Below, piece by piece: positions 1 to 8,992 of a stretch of DNA of 64,000 bases. Position 1 is the first letter of the stretch; every line of letters starts with the position of its first letter. The position numbers and the translations under genes are program-made. This DNA is from an uncultured Pseudomonadota bacterium (GTDB taxonomy: Bacteria > Pseudomonadota > Gammaproteobacteria > Steroidobacterales > Steroidobacteraceae): positions 1 to 64,000 of the forward strand of contig CAIKZZ010000008.1 in assembly GCA_903832085.1 (NCBI GenBank). The letters run 5' to 3'. Under the pieces are notes generated by a model that was not told where the DNA came from, did not search any database, and saw only the letters and a list, made by a program, of their open reading frames with translations.

Positions 1-84
1 GAGCTTTCTTTCCCATTGAGCCTAATGGCAGCGCAGGTGCGTAGTGAGATTGACCGCGTCCTCGATAAGGAACTGACTGCATGA
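1..84 (+). CDS. C-terminal end of an unidentified protein (partial)
   Basis: An open frame runs from the first base of the window to a TGA at 82-84 and gives 27 residues ending in ...VLDKELTA. The tail is charged and looks helical. The stop overlaps the ATG of the acetyltransferase gene at 81 (ATGA), so the two are probably translationally coupled in one operon. The fragment is too short to assign to a family, and nothing in it suggests a function. Confidence 0.5.
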   Translation, partial: ELSFPLSLMAAQVRSEIDRVLDKELTA

Positions 85-629
85 AAACCTCATTTACCAT
101 ACGCACGGCCACAGCCAGTGATGCAGAAAGTCTAGCGAAAATCGGCGCTGAGTGCTTTTACGAAACGTATCTTGACGATAACACTACTGCAGATATGCAG
201 CTGCATCTGCAGCGGACATTTAGCGAGTCACTACAAGCAAAGGAACTCGCTAACAGCACCAATCATTGCTTGCTTCTGTATCACTTGGCCGAACTCGCCG
301 GCTACTGCTTAATGGGGCTGAGTGCACCACCAGCGATAGTGACAGGGCCTAAGCCGATAGAGATTCGTCGCTTTTATTTGCAAAAACGCTGGCATGGGCT
401 CGGCGGGGCGCAACAACTAATGCACGCAGCGATTGAATTTGCGCGAGACAGCGGACATAAAACCGTCTGGTTAGGCGCATTTGCAAAAAATATGCGCGCA
501 ATCGCTTTCTATAAACGCTTCGGTTTTGATGATGTAGGATCAGGCACGTTCGTACTCGGCACTTCTGCACAAGATGATCGTATTTTCGCACTCGATCTGA
601 CGCGTAACCGTTCAGCGTCTTCAGGTTGA
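81..629 (+). CDS. GNAT family N-acetyltransferase
   Basis: A 182-residue protein of the GCN5-related N-acetyltransferase fold, which moves an acetyl group from acetyl-CoA to an amine. The acetyl-CoA pyrophosphate-binding loop is visible as QKRWHGLGGAQQLM (about residues 98-111). It is followed by the usual tail NMRAIAFYKRFGF (about 138-150), where the Tyr is the common general-acid position. It is cytoplasmic, with no signal peptide. The ATG overlaps the stop of the partial upstream gene by 4 nt. The substrate cannot be told from sequence; small-molecule acetylases such as the PaiA type are the nearest general match. Confidence 0.85.
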   Translation: MKTSFTIRTATASDAESLAKIGAECFYETYLDDNTTADMQLHLQRTFSESLQAKELANSTNHCLLLYHLAELAGYCLMGLSAPPAIVTGPKPIEIRRFYLQKRWHGLGGAQQLMHAAIEFARDSGHKTVWLGAFAKNMRAIAFYKRFGFDDVGSGTFVLGTSAQDDRIFALDLTRNRSASSG

Positions 630-651
630 GCCGTGACGAGGCCTTTCTAAG

Positions 652-1476
652 GTGCCAGGCGTCGCTCCCCTGTTAACGCTTGCGGTCATAACGCAGCTGA
701 AGGAAGCTATAGCCCGCAAAGACACCGCCATTGACTGCTCCTTAGATCTTGGCCGCTCGAGCAGCGGCATTGCGCTTACCAATGATGGTTTTTTATGGAA
801 TGGAAGCCGCTACTCACTACCTGAGACATCTAAGGACCGTACGATTTATTACTGGGACCACGATGCATTCAAGCCGGTGGCCCGGTTTACGGCCTCCTTA
901 ATTAAACTGGTACCGACCAGCTGGGGACCCCCTACCTTCGAAATCGATGGCATCAAAATGCTACCGACTGCGCGTATTTGCCCGTATCAGGATGCTAAAG
1001 CCAAGGTCACTCTGATTGAGCCTCGCAACAAAGTCGTATTGGACACCTGCGGAGGCCTTGGTTATTTTGCCGCATGGTGCCTGGCAGGTGGCGCAACCCG
1101 GGTGGTTTCTTACGAGAAAAATCCAGACGTGCTGTGGCTGAGAAGCGTAAATCCGTGGTCGCCGACTGCGAGCGGGCAGCTTGAAGTCACGCTAGGCGAC
1201 GTCACTCAGCATATCGAGCGGATCCCGAGCGGTTCTATCGATGCCGCCTTGCATGATCCGCCACGCTTCGCCATCGCGGGGGATCTATATTCAAGTACTT
1301 TCTATACCCAACTCGCGCGCGTACTCAAACGTGGCGGACGGCTGTTTCACTACACTGGATCGCCTAATAAGGTCAGCCGCGGACGCAATCTTGCAGGGGA
1401 AGTAATCACACGACTAACGGCAGTAGGGTTTGAAGCTAAATCCGTCGGCGACGGCGTCCTTGCAAAGCGCCGCTAA
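652..1476 (+). CDS. class I SAM-dependent methyltransferase-like protein
   Basis: A 274-residue protein starting at GTG 652. The N-terminal ~110 residues are a family-specific domain. A Rossmann methyltransferase core follows, with motif I as VLDTCGGLGYFA (about 129-140), an acidic residue after strand 2 (VSYEKN) and a motif IV-like HDPPRF (about 201-206), resembling the (D/N)PP(Y/F) loop of N-methyltransferases. The C-terminal strand pattern (LKRGGRLFHYTG) also fits the fold. The substrate is unknown; the arrangement recalls archaeal and bacterial predicted methyltransferases related to the spermine-synthase-like group. The next gene is a second methyltransferase-fold protein, but that one is exported. 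Confidence 0.7.
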   Translation: MPGVAPLLTLAVITQLKEAIARKDTAIDCSLDLGRSSSGIALTNDGFLWNGSRYSLPETSKDRTIYYWDHDAFKPVARFTASLIKLVPTSWGPPTFEIDGIKMLPTARICPYQDAKAKVTLIEPRNKVVLDTCGGLGYFAAWCLAGGATRVVSYEKNPDVLWLRSVNPWSPTASGQLEVTLGDVTQHIERIPSGSIDAALHDPPRFAIAGDLYSSTFYTQLARVLKRGGRLFHYTGSPNKVSRGRNLAGEVITRLTAVGFEAKSVGDGVLAKRR

Positions 1477-1540
1477 GTACTACTACGACCTTATAGCTGG
1501 GAGTACACTATGTCCTCTCTTTAGTATGAGGATGTAATCC

Positions 1541-2359
1541 ATGCGTCACCTATCTCGAGCTGCCGTCGCGTTCGCTGCGCTGCTTCTGATAACCACTCCA
1601 TCGTTTGGCGCACACGCCACCGTGGATAAAGCGCTCGCTGCAGCAATTGCCAATCCTAACCGGACGCCAACTTTCGTTGCCAGAGATGGGGCCCGCCATC
1701 CAGCCGAAGAGCTGTCTTTTTTTGGGTTAAACGCCATGCAGAACGTGGTCGAACTTTGGCCAGGTGGCGGCTACTGGACAGAGATCATCGCTCCATATCT
1801 TGCCACCTACGGGCACTATACCGTTGCTCTACCGACCCCTGGTGATGCAGAGGAGGATATAGTCGTTAAAAAGTGGCATGACCGCATCGCTCCACACAAG
1901 GACACGTATGGAACAATCGCTGAGACACGCCTAGGTGCCGGACATTTTGATATTGCCCCTCCCAATTCAGCAGACTTGATTATCACATTCCGTAATTTGC
2001 ACAACTGGATGGGCGCGGGTTACGCAGAAGATGTATTCAAGGCATGCCTACGTGCGCTGAAGCCAGGCGGCATATTAGGGATAGAAGCGCATCGAGGCCG
2101 CAGTGATAAGCCGCAGGATCCAAAGGCTGCGAGCGGCTATGTGCGGGAAGACTATGCAATCGAGCTCGCCAAACAGGCCGGCTTTCAGTTGGTCGGTAAA
2201 TCTGAAATCAATGCCAACCCAAAAGACACCAAGAACTGGCCGGATGGCGTATGGACCCTGCCACCCACTTTAACGCTGGGTGACAAGAATCGTGCGAAGT
2301 ATGTCGCGATCGGTGAAGCTGATAACTTCGTGTTGAAATTCCGTAAACCGAAAAAATAA
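1541..2359 (+). CDS. exported methyltransferase-fold protein (COG4798-like)
   Basis: A 272-residue protein with a clear signal peptide (MRHLSRAAV, hydrophobic core, cleavage near FGAHA). The mature part resembles predicted methyltransferases of the COG4798 type: motif I-like VVELWPGGGYWTEI (about 70-83), then a strand/helix pattern ending in LKPGGILGIEAHRG. An NxxNP motif (AIANPNRT, EINANPKD) appears at both ends. A paralogue with a lipoprotein signal lies at 40472-41392. The odd point is export: S-adenosylmethionine is not expected in the periplasm, so the real activity may not be methylation. Neighbours give no pathway link. Its 3' flank holds several inverted repeats. Confidence 0.75.
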   Translation: MRHLSRAAVAFAALLLITTPSFGAHATVDKALAAAIANPNRTPTFVARDGARHPAEELSFFGLNAMQNVVELWPGGGYWTEIIAPYLATYGHYTVALPTPGDAEEDIVVKKWHDRIAPHKDTYGTIAETRLGAGHFDIAPPNSADLIITFRNLHNWMGAGYAEDVFKACLRALKPGGILGIEAHRGRSDKPQDPKAASGYVREDYAIELAKQAGFQLVGKSEINANPKDTKNWPDGVWTLPPTLTLGDKNRAKYVAIGEADNFVLKFRKPKK

Positions 2360-2677
2360 TAGCGTCGACGTTCAGGCTGTCACCGCACTAAGGTGTGTTG
2401 GCAGGCTGAACGTCAATACCAGCGCCCCATTTGGCTCATTGTGGGCGCTGGTAAAGCGATCCACCGTGCGACTCCGTTACGTGATAAATTTGCTCAACCG
2501 TTAGGGAGAGAGGTTCGTCATCAGGCCGCACTATCATTGCCCCTGATAGCCAGCTTGTCTGTATCTGGCAAGAATGCGCACCCCTCGCCTAACTCTGCTC
2601 GTTACAGCTACCATAGCCGTGCCTGATCTCTCCCCCGCTATCAGTTAATGTGGGTCAGGCGCGCTTAGGAAGCATAT
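2360..2677. other. 318-bp intergenic region rich in inverted repeats
   Basis: No convincing gene is present; a 77-codon frame here has no family features. The region carries 2367-2379/2402-2414 (13 bp, one mismatch), a perfect 11-bp inverted repeat 2417-2427/2443-2453 with a 15-nt loop, 2531-2536/2544-2549 (6 bp, 7-nt loop) and 2549-2553/2565-2569. No T-tract follows any stem, so a standard intrinsic terminator is not supported. The stems could be a structured 3' UTR of the upstream gene or a leader of the DUF885 gene. Confidence 0.45.
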
Positions 2678-4435
2678 ATGAGCAAAGTAGTCGCTACATG
2701 GGCACTAGTAGCTAGCAGTATTTTCGCCAGCATCAGCGGGGCGCAGCAGCCTACCGACGGGCAGCCGCGTTTCTCATCATTCAGCGCTGCGGTGGATTTG
2801 TATCTCGATACGTTTGCACAATTCCACCCGTCAATCGCTGCGGGTAATGGGTTACACACACATGATGATCTGCTTGAGGATTACTCACTAAATTCGATAT
2901 CGAAAGAGACGCACTGGCTACACAAGTCACGCCAGATGTTCGACTCAATCCCTGATGCAGACCTGTCCTCAGACGAACGGGTCGATCGACGCATCATTAC
3001 CGGCATCATTGATGGCTGGCTCCTTGATCTAAATACTGTACAGACTTGGAAGAAGAACCCCATGATTTATGTGGCCTCCATCTCTGATGGGCTGCATGAC
3101 CTGATGACCATGGAATCAGCCCCTGCAGAGGTGAGGATGCGCCATATTCAGCACAAATTACGCTCAATACCACGGCTTATCGCTCAGGCACGACATAACG
3201 TGACCAACCCACCACGTGTTTTTATTGAGCAATCCGTCACCATGCTACAAGGTGTATCAGACCTACTATCACATGATCTTGCGCTAGCTTTTGCAGATGT
3301 GTCCGATAAACCTCTGAAAGTCGAGATGTTACATGACGCACAAATCGCTAACGGTCACGTGGCAAAGTACGCACGTGAACTGACCGCTCTCATACAAAAA
3401 AGCTCGACCAAAGGTTACGCGATCGGCACGCAATCCTTAGAAGCGCGTTACCGCGCCGAGGAGCTGATCGATCTTCCAGCTCGCCAGCTGCTAGACATTG
3501 GCACCCGTGAGCTAGTGAAAACGCAGGCGCAATTCGCAGCGATCGCCCATCAAATTGATCCGATGAAAACACCAAGCGATGTCTGGCGCTCGATAGAGGC
3601 TGACCATCCGCTTAAAGGCGACCTTGTACCAGCTGCGCGTGCGGTGGTCACTGATCTTTTTGAGTTTATTGCCTCGCACGACTTACTGCGCCTGCCGGCA
3701 CGGGAGCCCGTCGAGGTCGCTCCTGCACCTGCTTACGACATCGGCATGGCCTCGATGCACTCATCGCCGCCGCTCGAAACGCACCCTGTGAAGAGTTTTT
3801 ACTATATTACGGACGCTCAAGAGCATTGGAGCACCGAACAGAGCAACGCATGGCTGGAGCGCTTTAATTACCCGACCCTTGCAGATGTCACGGCACACGA
3901 GGTCGCGCCTGGCCACTATGTACACAGTCTTTATATGCGCCAAACGAGAGGGAAAATACGCAAAATATGGATTGGGCTTAATCCATTTCCGCAGCCTTCG
4001 TCTGGGCAAGACGGCTGGGCCCATTACGCGGAACAGATGATCAGCGACGAGGGTTTTCATTCAGACGATCCTCGCTACCGACTCGCACAAACAGCAGAAG
4101 CGCTTACGCGGATTTGCCGCCTCATCGCAGGCATACAGTTGCATAGTGAGGAATGGTCGGTGGATGACGCCACCAAGCTTTTTATGGAGCAGGCGCACCT
4201 CGGTCAGGGCGCGGCACGGCATGAGGCCGTTCGAGGCACCTACGACCCGACCTATGGCGGGTATTTTTTAGGCAAGCTCGCGGCATTTAAATTACGCCAG
4301 GACTATCAGAACGAACTAGGTGGCGAGTTTCGTTTAGCAACATTTCACGAACGCGTGATGACCAATGGCATCGCACCGTGGTGGGCGCATCGGCAATTAC
4401 TCATGCCGGGTAATGTGGGCACCGTTCTCGAGTGA
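2678..4435 (+). CDS. exported DUF885 family protein, probable metallopeptidase
   Basis: A 585-residue protein with an N-terminal signal peptide (MSKVVATWALVASSIFASISGA) and the length usual for DUF885 proteins. The family signature HEVAPGHYVH, preceded by TA, lies near residue 407; it resembles an HExxH-type zinc site with the two histidines spread. The second family block DGWAHYAEQM follows near residue 446. These motifs suggest a gluzincin-like peptidase acting in the periplasm or outer envelope, although the activity of most family members is inferred from fold. It stands alone behind a 318-bp intergenic stretch and converges on the glycosylase gene 18 bp downstream. Confidence 0.85.
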   Translation: MSKVVATWALVASSIFASISGAQQPTDGQPRFSSFSAAVDLYLDTFAQFHPSIAAGNGLHTHDDLLEDYSLNSISKETHWLHKSRQMFDSIPDADLSSDERVDRRIITGIIDGWLLDLNTVQTWKKNPMIYVASISDGLHDLMTMESAPAEVRMRHIQHKLRSIPRLIAQARHNVTNPPRVFIEQSVTMLQGVSDLLSHDLALAFADVSDKPLKVEMLHDAQIANGHVAKYARELTALIQKSSTKGYAIGTQSLEARYRAEELIDLPARQLLDIGTRELVKTQAQFAAIAHQIDPMKTPSDVWRSIEADHPLKGDLVPAARAVVTDLFEFIASHDLLRLPAREPVEVAPAPAYDIGMASMHSSPPLETHPVKSFYYITDAQEHWSTEQSNAWLERFNYPTLADVTAHEVAPGHYVHSLYMRQTRGKIRKIWIGLNPFPQPSSGQDGWAHYAEQMISDEGFHSDDPRYRLAQTAEALTRICRLIAGIQLHSEEWSVDDATKLFMEQAHLGQGAARHEAVRGTYDPTYGGYFLGKLAAFKLRQDYQNELGGEFRLATFHERVMTNGIAPWWAHRQLLMPGNVGTVLE

Positions 4436-4453
4436 GCTAGGGCCTAGGCGTCT

Positions 4454-5104
4454 TTATTTTCCGCGTACATGGTCCACATAACGCCACAAGTACCAACTGG
4501 CCGTCGTACGAAAAGGGGCCCAACGCTGTCCATAGTGCGCTAACCACTTCGGTTTTGGCTGCTTTCGTTTTCCATATAACAGACGAAATCCCTCGCGCAC
4601 ACCAAAATCATCAACTGGTAGCACATCGGGCCGACTGAGGGTAAACATGAGCAGCATTTCGGCAGTCCAGCGGCCCACACCACGCACTGCAATTAGTCGC
4701 TCGATGATAGTTTCATCGCTCAGCCGCATCATCGCACGCCGATCAAGTACCGTGCCATCGAGCACGCGTGCCGCAACATCTTTGAATGCAAGCTGTTTAG
4801 ATCGAGATAAACCCGCGCTGGCCAAATCAGTATCTTGCGTTGCGAGCAGTTCCTGGGGCGTTGGATAGCGCCCACCGCCATACAACCCTTTTACGCGGCC
4901 TAAAATCGCCTCTGCAGCTTTGCCATGCACCTGCTGATGCGCAATTGCTGACAACAGCGACTCATAGGGCGAGCCTCGGCCACGCTTCAACGTACAAGGA
5001 CCAACAACTTTTATTGCCTCTGCGAGCCTCGCATCTGCTGATGCGAGGGCTTTTTCAGCTACGCTCATCGATCGCGATGAACGCACTCGTTTCCGCACCG
5101 CCAT
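4454..5104 (-). CDS. DNA-3-methyladenine glycosylase II-like (AlkA/HhH-GPD)
   Basis: A 216-residue base-excision glycosylase that would remove alkylated purines such as 3-methyladenine. The helix-hairpin-helix is RGVGRWTAEMLL (about 141-152). The following segment LPVDDFGVR (162-170) carries the catalytic Asp. The protein lacks the N-terminal TBP-like domain of E. coli AlkA, so it is closer to short Mag/MAG1-type enzymes. It is downstream of rho with a 9-bp gap and may be read from the trxA-rho transcript. An alkyltransferase-like protein at 16351 gives the genome a second alkylation-damage factor. Confidence 0.88.
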   Translation of the reverse strand: MAVRKRVRSSRSMSVAEKALASADARLAEAIKVVGPCTLKRGRGSPYESLLSAIAHQQVHGKAAEAILGRVKGLYGGGRYPTPQELLATQDTDLASAGLSRSKQLAFKDVAARVLDGTVLDRRAMMRLSDETIIERLIAVRGVGRWTAEMLLMFTLSRPDVLPVDDFGVREGFRLLYGKRKQPKPKWLAHYGQRWAPFRTTASWYLWRYVDHVRGK

Positions 5105-5113
5105 TGTGATGGC

Positions 5114-6589
5114 TTAGCGCTTCATTGAACCGAAGAACTCATCGTTCGTCTTGGTGTCCTTCATCTTATCGATAAGGAACTCCACCGCTGCAAGCTCGTC
5201 CATCGGATGCAACAACTTACGCAGTATCCACATTTTCTGTAGCTCTTCTGGCGCAGTGATCAGCTCTTCACGACGCGTACCTGAACGGTTGATATTTACC
5301 GCTGGGAAGATGCGCCGCTCAGCAATACGTCGATCGAGGTGAATTTCTGAGTTACCGGTTCCTTTGAACTCCTCATAGATCACATCATCCATACGTGATC
5401 CAGTATCAATCAAGGTTGTGGCAATAATAGTTAACGAGCCACCCTCTTCGACGTTGCGTGCCGCACCGAAGAATCTCTTCGGACGCTGCAATGCATTCGC
5501 ATCCACACCACCTGTCAGCACCTTACCTGAACTCGGCACTACCGTATTATAGGCGCGCGCCAGGCGTGTGATTGAATCAAGCAGAATCACAACGTCACGC
5601 TTGTGTTCCGTCAGTCGCTTGGCTTTTTCGATGACCATTTCGGCAACCTGAACATGCCGACTCGCCGGCTCATCAAAGGTTGATGCGACAACTTCGCCCT
5701 TCACCGTCCGAGACATTTCAGTTACTTCTTCGGGACGCTCGTCAATGAGCAGCACGATCAGATACACCTCGGGATGATTGAAGGTAATGCTGGTCGCAAT
5801 ATTCTGCAGCAGCATTGTCTTACCAGCCTTGGGTGGTGACACGATCAAGCCACGCTGGCCTTTACCCAGCGGCGCACACAAGTCAATCACTCGCGCCGTC
5901 ATGTCCTCGGTACTGCCATTACCACGCTCAAGCTTCAAACGCTTAGTTGGATGCAGTGGCGTGAGATTTTCAAATAATGCTTTATTGCGCGAGCTTTCTG
6001 GTGCGTCAAAATTAATCTGACCAACCTTCAGCAGCGCGAAGTAACGCTCACCATCTTTTGGTGGGCGAATCAGCCCTGAAATTGAGTCGCCTGTGCGTAG
6101 GTTAAAACGGCGAATCTGACTTGGGCTGACATAAATATCATCGGGGCCGGCCAAGTAGGAGCCATCAGCAGAGCGTAGAAAGCCAAAGCCGTCTTGCAAG
6201 ATCTCAAGCACACCATCGCCGTGTATGGACTCACCATTACGTGCGTGCGCCTTGAGCAACGAGAAGATGACGTCTTGCTTGCGCTGCCGCGCGACGTTCT
6301 CAATACCTAGGCCTTCGGCTACCTGAACCAGCTCATGAATGGGCTTTTTCTTCAGGTCCGTCAGGCTCATTGAGCGGCGGATTCCCTCCAACTCAGCAAC
6401 CGAAATAATGCCTACATCATCGCTGTCCGGAAAATCATCCGGCGGTGGGCCTTGCTGGTCACGTGGCGCACGCCAGTTTGGATCACGATTGCCATCCGCA
6501 TTGCCACCACCACGATGGCCGCCATGCTTTGGGCCCTTAGGACGGTTCCCTCCCCCTCCCCGGGGGTTATTGCCTAGATAGCCCCTCAC
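5114..6589 (-). CDS. rho: transcription termination factor Rho with N-terminal extension
   Basis: Hexameric RNA-dependent ATPase that ends transcription. The canonical protein begins at [15 protein letters not shown] (residue 74). It is followed by the cold-shock-like RNA-binding domain (DGFGFLRS), the Walker A region [11 protein letters not shown] and the Walker B region [14 protein letters not shown]. The frame continues upstream for 73 residues of disordered Gly/Asn/Arg/Pro-rich sequence ([11 protein letters not shown]..., [11 protein letters not shown]). The GTG at 6589 overlaps the trxA stop as GTGA. An internal ATG at 6370 has a GGAGGG 13 nt upstream, so a 418-residue short form is possible. 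Coupling to trxA favours the long form; N-terminal sequencing would decide. Confidence 0.95.
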   Translation of the reverse strand: MRGYLGNNPRGGGGNRPKGPKHGGHRGGGNADGNRDPNWRAPRDQQGPPPDDFPDSDDVGIISVAELEGIRRSMSLTDLKKKPIHELVQVAEGLGIENVARQRKQDVIFSLLKAHARNGESIHGDGVLEILQDGFGFLRSADGSYLAGPDDIYVSPSQIRRFNLRTGDSISGLIRPPKDGERYFALLKVGQINFDAPESSRNKALFENLTPLHPTKRLKLERGNGSTEDMTARVIDLCAPLGKGQRGLIVSPPKAGKTMLLQNIATSITFNHPEVYLIVLLIDERPEEVTEMSRTVKGEVVASTFDEPASRHVQVAEMVIEKAKRLTEHKRDVVILLDSITRLARAYNTVVPSSGKVLTGGVDANALQRPKRFFGAARNVEEGGSLTIIATTLIDTGSRMDDVIYEEFKGTGNSEIHLDRRIAERRIFPAVNINRSGTRREELITAPEELQKMWILRKLLHPMDELAAVEFLIDKMKDTKTNDEFFGSMKR

Positions 6590-6915
6590 AGGTTGCTATC
6601 CAAGAAGGCCGCTAACTGCGACTTAGACACTGCGCCGACCTTCTGCGCCTCAACTGTCCCGTTCTTAAACAGGATGAGGGTCGGAATTCCTCGAATACCG
6701 TACTTCTGAGGAGTGCTTGGATTCGCGTCGATATCCAGCTTGGCGATTTGCACGCGTCCGCTGTAATCAGCCGCCACTTCGTCAAGTATTGGCGCAATCA
6801 TCTTGCACGGGCCGCACCATTCAGCCCAAAAATCGAGCAGTACGGGCTTATCTGACTTCAAAACGTCGCGTTCAAAATTTGCGTCGCTTGTGTGTATTAC
6901 GTTTGGGCCGCTCAC
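6586..6915 (-). CDS. trxA: thioredoxin
   Basis: A 109-residue cytoplasmic protein disulfide reductase. The active site WCGPC gives Cys34 and Cys37, and the cis-Pro loop is RGIPTLILF (about 75-83). The length matches E. coli thioredoxin 1. It lies immediately upstream of rho with a GTGA overlap and diverges from the RhlB-type helicase gene, the same order as in E. coli. A start at ATG 6915 is preceded by GGAGGATCC, a good ribosome-binding site. Confidence 0.97.
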   Translation of the reverse strand: MSGPNVIHTSDANFERDVLKSDKPVLLDFWAEWCGPCKMIAPILDEVAADYSGRVQIAKLDIDANPSTPQKYGIRGIPTLILFKNGTVEAQKVGAVSKSQLAAFLDSNL

Positions 6916-7344
6916 GCGGGGGATCCTCCTGAGGGAATAACGGTTGGTTGGGATTAAACGGTATCTATAAAAGTGATATTTGCGGGCTTAACTTGGGTTG
7001 CGATGACTGATTTGATCCAGTTCGACCAATTCAGTGCTGCAGATGTGGTTTTTTGACTCTGGGCCGATTTAAAACACGATTAGTTGGCAATGTGGCAGTG
7101 ACTGTAGGGGTGCATTACGGCAAAATACTCGCTTCTGGAGCCAACGACCCGCCTGGGCAATTGGTGCCCCCAAGTACTGAACCTTGGGAGCCGACTCGCG
7201 GAGATGTCCGTAAGAGTGATTGTAAGGTCGGGTAAAGACTCTCGAGACCGGAATTGGTGCGGCAGGGCTGCCGTATGAATCGACTTTTTAGCTGGTTCGA
7301 GGCAATTTTGCAAGCCTTCTAACCCCGGTACACCGTACATATAT
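6916..7344. promoter_or_regulatory. divergent intergenic region between trxA-rho and the helicase gene
   Basis: The 429 bp between the trxA start and the helicase start must hold the promoters for both directions. On the minus strand a TATAGAT element lies near 6964-6970, about 50 bp before trxA, without a convincing -35. On the plus strand no strong -10/-35 pair was found. A 126-codon minus-strand frame crosses the region and runs into the helicase gene; it has no recognisable family. The long spacer is compatible with leader-mediated control such as Rho autoregulation, but no specific structure was identified. Confidence 0.4.
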
Positions 7345-8988
7345 GTGGTATTCGTGACACAACAGACACCTGTAACCGATCTCAGCTTCTCAAGTTTACA
7401 CCTGCCAGAGCCACTTGCTCGAGGTATTGCGGACGCTGGATTCGAACGCTGCACCCCCATTCAAGCCGGCACATTACCTCGAGCACTCTCAGGCTTAGAC
7501 GTTGCGGGTCAGGCGCAGACCGGGACCGGCAAGACAGCTGCATTCTTGGTGGCAATGTTCGCTAATTTGCTGAGACAACCCGCAGCCGCAGATCGGCCGG
7601 TCAACTCCCCGCGTGGTTTTATACTCGCGCCAACTCGAGAACTAGCTGTCCAGATACACCGCGATGCGGAGCTATTAAATCAGTACTCGGGCCTGAGTTT
7701 AGGGCTTGCATTTGGTGGAGTGGATTATGAAAAACAACGCCGGCAGCTTGAAGTCGGGGTCGATGTTTTAATCGGAACCCCGGGTCGAATCATCGACTTT
7801 TACAAGCAACATGTTTTTGACCTACGGCACGTGCAAGTACTGGTGCTGGATGAGGCAGATCGCATGTTTGATCTGGGCTTTATTGCAGATATTCGCTATC
7901 TCATGCGCCGCCTCCCCGAGCCTAGCAAACGTTTATCCATGCTGTTCTCTGCAACATTGTCACAGCGCGTACTCGAGCTCGCCTATGAGCACATGAATGA
8001 CCCGGAGCTGGTGCGTATCGAGCCCGAGAAAGTCACGGCAGACCGAGTGCGCCAGGTGATCTATTTTCCGGCCATGGATGAAAAGCTGCGACTACTTATC
8101 GGCCTCTTACGCAGCTCGGGCGCCACGCGCACCATGGTGTTCGTCAATATGAAACGTACCGCAGAGCGCCTCGAGGCGACGCTGCGCGCTAATGGGATTG
8201 ATGCGGAAGCCATGTCGGGCGATGTCCCACAAAATAAGCGCTTACGCATGCTGCGCGACTTTCATGAAGGTCGCCTGCCCGTGCTGATCGCCACCGATGT
8301 AGCGGCGCGCGGACTGCATATCCCGGACGTGACACATGTATTCAATTTTGATCTGCCACAAGACCCCGAGGACTATGTGCACCGTATTGGGCGCACAGCG
8401 CGCGCAGGAGCGGCAGGCGATGCGATCAGCTTCGGCTGCGAAGACTACGTTCAATCACTGCCAGACATTGAGTCATTTATCGGTCGCAAGCTGCCGGTAG
8501 CCGCGGTGTCGCCCGATTTGCTGACAGAAGTCATAGAGGTTAGTGGTGATTTTTCGGGCCGTGGCCGGCCTCCTGGGCGAGGTGGCCCACGGCCAGGACC
8601 TCGTCGTGACGGTGGCCCAGGTCGCGGACGCCCTCAGGGCGCCTACAAGGATCGCCAGCGCAGCAGCGCACCCAGCAGCAGACCTCCCACACCTGGAGCC
8701 ATGGCAGCAAGACCTGTGGCTTCTCCGACAATCGCTGCACAGCAGCAAAAACCAGCCGAGAGACTGCCGCTTGATGCCAGACCTCCAGCAGCAAGCCCAG
8801 CCAACGAGGCGTTGCCGCGCAAACGCCGCCGCCGGCGTGGCGGACGCAACCGCCGAGGAACTGCCTCTGCCGAGGCCTCTGCGACCAACGCGAGCACCAA
8901 TCGTTTGTCGCGCTCAACCAAGCTCACCCTTGGCGCCGTGGCTCTCACAGCCGTCGCCGTTGCCACTTGGTTGGCGCTACGGCTTTAG
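7345..8988 (+). CDS. rhlB: DEAD-box RNA helicase, RhlB-like, with C-terminal membrane helix
   Basis: A 547-residue ATP-dependent RNA helicase. It shows the Q motif (FERCTPIQ, 33-40), motif I AQTGTGKT (57-64), PTREL (96-100), DEAD (169-172), SAT (202-204) and [10 protein letters not shown] in motif VI. After the helicase core (~residue 395) comes a low-complexity Gly/Arg/Pro tail, an Arg cluster ([13 protein letters not shown]) and finally a 19-20-residue hydrophobic stretch at the extreme C terminus (about 527-545). That stretch looks like a tail anchor and is not normal for RhlB. Synteny with trxA-rho supports RhlB identity. It starts at GTG 7345; a second GTG at 7354 is possible. Confidence 0.88.
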   Translation: MVFVTQQTPVTDLSFSSLHLPEPLARGIADAGFERCTPIQAGTLPRALSGLDVAGQAQTGTGKTAAFLVAMFANLLRQPAAADRPVNSPRGFILAPTRELAVQIHRDAELLNQYSGLSLGLAFGGVDYEKQRRQLEVGVDVLIGTPGRIIDFYKQHVFDLRHVQVLVLDEADRMFDLGFIADIRYLMRRLPEPSKRLSMLFSATLSQRVLELAYEHMNDPELVRIEPEKVTADRVRQVIYFPAMDEKLRLLIGLLRSSGATRTMVFVNMKRTAERLEATLRANGIDAEAMSGDVPQNKRLRMLRDFHEGRLPVLIATDVAARGLHIPDVTHVFNFDLPQDPEDYVHRIGRTARAGAAGDAISFGCEDYVQSLPDIESFIGRKLPVAAVSPDLLTEVIEVSGDFSGRGRPPGRGGPRPGPRRDGGPGRGRPQGAYKDRQRSSAPSSRPPTPGAMAARPVASPTIAAQQQKPAERLPLDARPPAASPANEALPRKRRRRRGGRNRRGTASAEASATNASTNRLSRSTKLTLGAVALTAVAVATWLALRL

Positions 8989-8992
8989 CCAA

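Noticed and set aside
2393..2626. A 77-codon plus-strand frame in the intergenic region after the exported methyltransferase-like gene
   Set aside because: It overlaps several inverted repeats, has no ribosome-binding site of note and no family features.
7080..7460. A 126-codon minus-strand frame upstream of and into the helicase gene
   Set aside because: It overlaps the start of a well-supported helicase gene in the opposite direction and shows no domain; likely chance.
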